In this document: positions 24,799 to 28,155 of the stretch, in pieces
Position numbering within the stretch: position 1 is the stretch's first letter
How the letters are laid out: every line of letters starts with the position of its first letter
IMG/VR virus record: IMGVR_UViG_3300043803_000684
Coordinates: 1-28,155 of that record
DNA from: a virus
Direction: 5' to 3' (one strand)
DNA length: 28,155 nucleotides
Made by a program: the position numbers and the translations under genes
Notes under the pieces: model-generated
Seen by the model: only the letters and a program-made list of their open reading frames with translations
Told to the model about the DNA's origin: nothing
The model's database searches: none

Positions 24799-24799
24799 A

Positions 24800-24949
24800 T
24801 TACTTCTTCTTAGCTGTCTTTGCAGACTTTACAAAGTCAGCTTTGGTTGGCGCACCTTTGCTGCCAACCTTACGCATCTTCTCACCAGAACCAGCAGCAA
24901 TGCGCTCTTTCTTGGCGTGAATGTTAGCATACAAACCTTGCTTTGGCAT
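24800..24949 (-). CDS. Small basic conserved-type phage protein (49 aa)
   Basis: A 49-aa, lysine-rich protein beginning MPKQGLYANIHAKKERIAAG and containing SGEKMRKVGSKGAPTKADF. This pattern (MPKxGLYANI....R..AGSGEKMRKxGxKGAPT) is one I recall as common in short genes near packaging or lysis genes of many phages, with unknown function. AGGAG lies ~6 bases upstream and the gene ends 1 base before the terminase ATG. Possible roles are DNA or capsid binding, based on charge only. Confidence 0.78.
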   Translation of the reverse strand: MPKQGLYANIHAKKERIAAGSGEKMRKVGSKGAPTKADFVKSAKTAKKK

Positions 24950-24958
24950 TGCAATCTC

Positions 24959-25129
24959 CTACTTGCGCTTTACTTTGTCATAAGCAGATGCACCTGCAAC
25001 CGCAAGCGCACCAAGCGCGCCAACGATTGTTTCAGCATCAGACGCATCAATCTGACCACGAGCAACAAGAAAGCCCGCAAGCACTGCGCCGAATGTGCGA
25101 AACAAACCACCTGCAATAGCTGTCCACAT
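24959..25129 (-). CDS. Small two-helix holin
   Basis: A 56-aa membrane protein with two hydrophobic helices: residues ~3-23 (TAIAGGLFRTFGAVLAGFLV) and ~35-50 (TIVGALGALAVAGASAY), joined by a short turn (ARGQIDASDAE), with a basic tail (DKVKRK). This pattern is common for small phage holins next to the endolysin, which make membrane lesions that free it. It lies 12 bases after the endolysin gene and has AGGAG upstream. Its TAG is part of the next gene's ribosome site (TAGGAG). It is a better holin candidate than the single-helix protein at 13123-13401. Confidence 0.78.
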   Translation of the reverse strand: MWTAIAGGLFRTFGAVLAGFLVARGQIDASDAETIVGALGALAVAGASAYDKVKRK

Positions 25130-25141
25130 TGTTCTGTTCTC

Positions 25142-25528
25142 CTATGGATACACGTTGCGATCTAACTCGAAGTGTGGGCCATCTGGAAACTTCTTCCAAT
25201 CGCCACCCCACACAATGGCAATATCAAGCTCTTTCGCTACTTGTTTGATGACTGGCGCAACTGCACGATACAACTGCCAATCAAAGCGACCCTTACCAGC
25301 AACAAGCGGTATAATATCTACCGCATGACCTGTTAGATGGCGACCAACAGGATGTTTGGGATTGTCAGGATCAATCTTTGTTGCACCACGTTGAAAGAAC
25401 ACACGTTGTTCTTCAATAGTGCGCAGCCCTTCGTACACACGAAAGGCCACACGTTCACGCGCTTTGCGCATAACCTTTACTAGATCAGGATGAACACCTT
25501 TCAGATGTTCTTCACTAGCACTATCCAT
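25142..25528 (-). CDS. Endolysin, M15 L-Ala-D-Glu peptidase type
   Basis: A 128-aa peptidase with the M15C/VanY-like fold of phage T5 endolysin. Zinc ligands H64, D71 and H119 (in GRHLTGHAVD and DGPHFEL) and catalytic D116 match the T5 enzyme in spacing. GLRTIEEQ at 34-41 and WGGDWKKF at 107-114 complete the family pattern. It cleaves the L-Ala-D-Glu bond of peptidoglycan peptides. There is no signal peptide, so it needs the holin next to it. AGGAG lies 7 bases before ATG. The neighbours are the holin and the virion protein at 25549-26838. Confidence 0.9.
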   Translation of the reverse strand: MDSASEEHLKGVHPDLVKVMRKARERVAFRVYEGLRTIEEQRVFFQRGATKIDPDNPKHPVGRHLTGHAVDIIPLVAGKGRFDWQLYRAVAPVIKQVAKELDIAIVWGGDWKKFPDGPHFELDRNVYP

Positions 25529-25548
25529 GCGTTGTCTCCTATGTTTGG

Positions 25549-26838
25549 TTAGTAGCCTTGATAACCTTGCAAGCTTGCGATGATCACACTTGATGCTGTG
25601 ACTGCTTGCACGTTTAGTGCAGTAGCATTTGAGCCGCGCAATGGTACAGGAAACCTAAAGTTTGTAGGTGCCATGTTTGCCGGACACCATATGCGCCACA
25701 ATACAGTAGCACCGTCCTTAATCTGAAACTCACCAGCCGTTGCACTGTTATTCTGTACAGTACAACTTGTGACGTAGTTACGTCCAGCAGGAGCAGCACC
25801 AGCAGCACGTGCTGCCGTATCACTGCCGACAGTCAAACCTGTAACGGCACCGACAAATGACCAGAACAAGTCAGGAATAGCGTATTGCTGTACAATCAGC
25901 TTTTCATCAAGCGAAGCAACCATGTTTGCTTGCTGACCTGATGTTAAGTTAGCGGGCATAGTACTAACACCGTTAGCGCCTACGCGAACAGGTGCGCCCG
26001 CAACAGTGTTACCACGGTTAGTTTGGCCCTGCATGAATAGGCTATTAACACCGCCTGTATTACCAGGAAGTGCTACAGGCACAGGATTGTTACCTGCAAC
26101 AATCTCAGTTAGCAGCCTACGGAATGCTTCAACATGCACAAAGGTAATCAATGCATTTGCTGATGCAGCAGGTGCAGCAATGTTACGCCAACGCATACGC
26201 AACTTATATCGTGCGTTCGGGTTAGGCATACGCTGATCACGACGGTAACTGTTTGAACGTCCTGTCGCACTATCAAGAACATGTGCATGAAACGATGCGT
26301 AGTTACCCATCGCATCAATTTCAAACAATGCAGCACTTGCGCTTGTAGGCACAGTTACCGCAGCGCTATCAATCGGTGCGACAGCCCCTTGTCCAACACG
26401 ATATTCAGCATTGGTGACAGTAGTACCATCCCACACCCATGCTAAAATATCACGATCATTTACGCGATTATCAGCATCAACACCAACGAATGCAATCTCA
26501 AACTCTTGGTTTGCTTGTCGTGCGCTAAGCGATATGCCAACTGCTAAGCGCGCAGGTAGCAAGAAACTTTGACGGCTTTGTACTGTAGTAATGCTGCCAG
26601 CAGTAGTACCACTTGCAATGGTCAGCGTACCACTACCTTGTGTGATACTACCACCTGCACCAATAATAGTCTCAAACAATTTATGATCTACAACGTCACT
26701 ATCAAACGAGTAACGTTCTGAACGTACGATTGAATTGACTACTTCTTCTGCTATTGGTGACATAACTGCATCACTAATAGGCGCTTGCGGTGAATCTGTT
26801 ACAGGGCCTTGCCATGATAGATCACGTACAAAGGTCAT
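25549..26838 (-). CDS. Beta-rich virion or fibre-like protein (429 aa)
   Basis: I do not recognise a named family. The protein is Ala/Thr/Gly/Val-rich with repeated short strands, low in Lys and Cys, as in phage structural proteins. An N-terminal ~60-residue helical start (DAVMSPIAEEVVNSIVRSER) is followed by a beta-sandwich-like domain (GSGTLTIASGTTAGSITTVQ to RYKLRMRWRNI). A linker comes next (NPVPVALPGNTGG, GNTVAGAPVRVG), and then a C-terminal beta domain (NYVTSCTVQNNSATAGEFQI, to VIIASLQGYQGY) like those seen on the outer ends of head fibres. It overlaps the gene before by four bases. A head fibre, tail or other structural role is possible. Confidence 0.6.
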   Translation of the reverse strand: MTFVRDLSWQGPVTDSPQAPISDAVMSPIAEEVVNSIVRSERYSFDSDVVDHKLFETIIGAGGSITQGSGTLTIASGTTAGSITTVQSRQSFLLPARLAVGISLSARQANQEFEIAFVGVDADNRVNDRDILAWVWDGTTVTNAEYRVGQGAVAPIDSAAVTVPTSASAALFEIDAMGNYASFHAHVLDSATGRSNSYRRDQRMPNPNARYKLRMRWRNIAAPAASANALITFVHVEAFRRLLTEIVAGNNPVPVALPGNTGGVNSLFMQGQTNRGNTVAGAPVRVGANGVSTMPANLTSGQQANMVASLDEKLIVQQYAIPDLFWSFVGAVTGLTVGSDTAARAAGAAPAGRNYVTSCTVQNNSATAGEFQIKDGATVLWRIWCPANMAPTNFRFPVPLRGSNATALNVQAVTASSVIIASLQGYQGY

Positions 26839-27410
26839 TTCTCAATCTCCAAGTCTATGATAGGTGTAGCATCGTGCCGCTTGTCAACGACTTCAATGCG
26901 GAATGTTGCGCGCATTTCCTGCGCGGGATCAACGGGCTGCTTTGCTGTATGACCACGACGATCAAGTATGCTATTAGATGCTTGCAGTGCTACTCGATGA
27001 TCTTCACTATCTATGAGATCACCTAGCTTAGTAGCAGCAAGCACTTCCTTCTCTGCAAGTATTGCAGCAACTTGTGTCTTAGATTGCGCAGCTACTGCTT
27101 CAATCATGTGTGCTTCGAGCTGTGTATAAGCGCGATGTTCACGCATTTTAGCAATTTGTGCAGGCGTTATGCCAAGTGTCAATGATATTTCATTATCACT
27201 AAGGCCACTAGCAGTATATACTAATAGCACAGCGAAGGTATTCAAATGCTCAGGTATTGCGGGCAGATCAGCCAATTTGCGCTTCGTTGACGCAACCAAA
27301 CGCTGTGCTTTTGAATTACTAGGTACTTCAATACGTGAAAATGGTGTAACAGGCATAACTGCTACACCATCACCTATTAGAAGCGGCGCATTAGGATCAG
27401 GCAGACGCAT
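26835..27410 (-). CDS. Probable terminase small subunit
   Basis: A 191-aa DNA-binding-type protein. Residues ~60-100 hold a helix-turn-helix (TASGLSDNEISLTLGITPAQ IAKMREHRAY, split here for length), followed by long helices with an oligomerisation look (EAHMIEAVAAQSKTQVAAIL) and SNSILDRRGHTAKQ. This arrangement, plus a place before the lysis and TerL genes, fits a small terminase, which recognises phage DNA and regulates TerL. It is separated from TerL by four genes, less common but seen in podoviruses. No strong ribosome site precedes ATG at 27410, which lies 2 bases after the gene before it, so it may depend on coupling. Confidence 0.62.
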   Translation of the reverse strand: MRLPDPNAPLLIGDGVAVMPVTPFSRIEVPSNSKAQRLVASTKRKLADLPAIPEHLNTFAVLLVYTASGLSDNEISLTLGITPAQIAKMREHRAYTQLEAHMIEAVAAQSKTQVAAILAEKEVLAATKLGDLIDSEDHRVALQASNSILDRRGHTAKQPVDPAQEMRATFRIEVVDKRHDATPIIDLEIEK

Positions 27411-27412
27411 GT

Positions 27413-28155
27413 TTACTGTTCATCCCGCACAGCATCACGACGATTGCCAGAAGTTTCTGACACACGACGACGAGAAGGTGGCAAGCGAATAGTGCTAGAC
27501 TTGCGTGCTGGTGCAACTTCACCTTCTGGTACACGTTCGATACGCTCTCTACGCCCTTTGTTGTTATTACCAGCAGCGCGTTCATCACGTGTACGTGCTG
27601 CATTACGTTCTGAACGCTGCGTGTTACGCTCAATCATACGCCTACGCAAGTCTGCATCAGGGCGTGGCAATGATCCCTGTCCTTGACGTTCACTGCTAAC
27701 ACGCTCAGATGGCTTTGATGCTTGCTGCGTTTGTCGTGTTTGCTGTGCTTGCGGTGCAGGTGTTTCGGCACGAGGCGCAGGTGTTTCAGTACGTGGTTGT
27801 GCAGTATTACGTGATGGTGCTGATAGTATGTTAGTACTGCTAGGTGGCACATCACGCACTGGTCCAGGTCTAAATGGCGCACGTCCTACATATTGTGAAG
27901 CGTTGCGTGCTGCACCAGCCATTCCACCAGGAACCATACCCATACCAATGATAGCAGGCAAAAGCATACGAGTGATAGCTTGTTCAACTGTAGTATTACC
28001 ACCAACATTAGAATGACTACCACCACCACCTGGAAACTCAGCGGCAAGATCAGGTTCAACAACAGGCTCTACAACAGGAGCAGCAGTAGGTTCTACAACG
28101 ACACCAGCTTCACGAATGTCGCGCATAGATGGATTACCATCAGCATTAGGATCGC
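27413..28155 (-). CDS. Low-complexity basic protein, N-terminus outside the window
   Basis: The frame is open to the right edge, and residues before the first ATG (DPNADGNPSM) look coding, so the true start is probably outside. The visible ~247 residues are low complexity: an acidic Val/Pro/Glu repeat (VVVEPTAAPVVEPVVEPDL), a Gly-rich stretch (FPGGGGSHSNVGGNTT), one moderately hydrophobic helix (MLLPAIIGMGMVPGGMAGAA), then Pro/Ala/Gln repeats (TETPAPRAETPAPQA) and a very Arg-rich end. Such composition suits a disordered virion or DNA-binding protein. No family is recognised. Confidence 0.55.
   Translation of the reverse strand, partial: DPNADGNPSMRDIREAGVVVEPTAAPVVEPVVEPDLAAEFPGGGGSHSNVGGNTTVEQAITRMLLPAIIGMGMVPGGMAGAARNASQYVGRAPFRPGPVRDVPPSSTNILSAPSRNTAQPRTETPAPRAETPAPQAQQTRQTQQASKPSERVSSERQGQGSLPRPDADLRRRMIERNTQRSERNAARTRDERAAGNNNKGRRERIERVPEGEVAPARKSSTIRLPPSRRRVSETSGNRRDAVRDEQ

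Noticed and set aside
1-28155. tRNA genes, CRISPR arrays, insertion sequences, integrase
   Set aside because: Coding density leaves almost no room (largest gap 81 bases) and no matching patterns or repeats were seen.

Overview
The window is dense phage genome sequence, most likely from a short-tailed (podovirus-type) tailed bacteriophage. It has a portal, scaffold, major capsid protein, two-part tail tube/nozzle, tailspike, ejection-type proteins and lysis genes. No tape-measure, sheath or tube genes of long-tailed phages are visible, and no bacterial housekeeping genes. Shine-Dalgarno sites are of the AGGAG type, and one promoter matches the bacterial sigma-70 consensus, so the host is a bacterium. 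I cannot name the host or a phage genus. No integrase, repressor or phage RNA polymerase lies in this window.

Left arm (1-5711, + strand): a replication operon. In order it holds the C-terminal part of a RecD-like SF1 helicase, a deoxynucleoside monophosphate kinase, a DNA polymerase of family A whose N-terminal half is fused to a uracil-DNA-glycosylase-like domain and a 3'-5' exonuclease, two small unknown genes, the C-terminal half of the same polymerase as a separate gene, a small HNH endonuclease, and a DUF3987-type primase/helicase ATPase. Genes overlap or abut, so they are probably co-transcribed and translationally coupled. The break in the polymerase falls between motif 1 (GRLSSS, NLQNQP) and motif A (DGAQAE). 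Both catalytic aspartates are on the second polypeptide.

Right arm (28155-5708, - strand, read right to left): the virion and lysis operon. It holds a low-complexity protein cut by the window edge, a probable small terminase, a beta-rich virion/fibre protein, an M15-type endolysin, a two-helix holin, a 49-aa basic protein, the large terminase, portal, scaffold, major capsid protein, a 129-aa protein, a probable capsid decoration protein, a strong intrinsic terminator, tail adaptor, tail nozzle/stabilisation protein, tailspike, a small membrane protein, a consensus promoter, a GNAT-fold protein, three coiled-coil internal proteins and a 1334-aa giant protein. From portal through the giant protein the order parallels T7 genes 8-16, including a terminator after the capsid genes, although the sequences are not visibly T7-like.

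The two arms converge, and their stop codons overlap at 5708-5711. The most notable points are the split UDG-polymerase with two genes inside the break and an HNH gene beside it, the perfect TTGACA-N16-TATAAT promoter embedded in a palindrome in front of the ejection-protein block, and the DPFxDIV repeats of the giant protein. There is no stretch over 100 bases without a gene.
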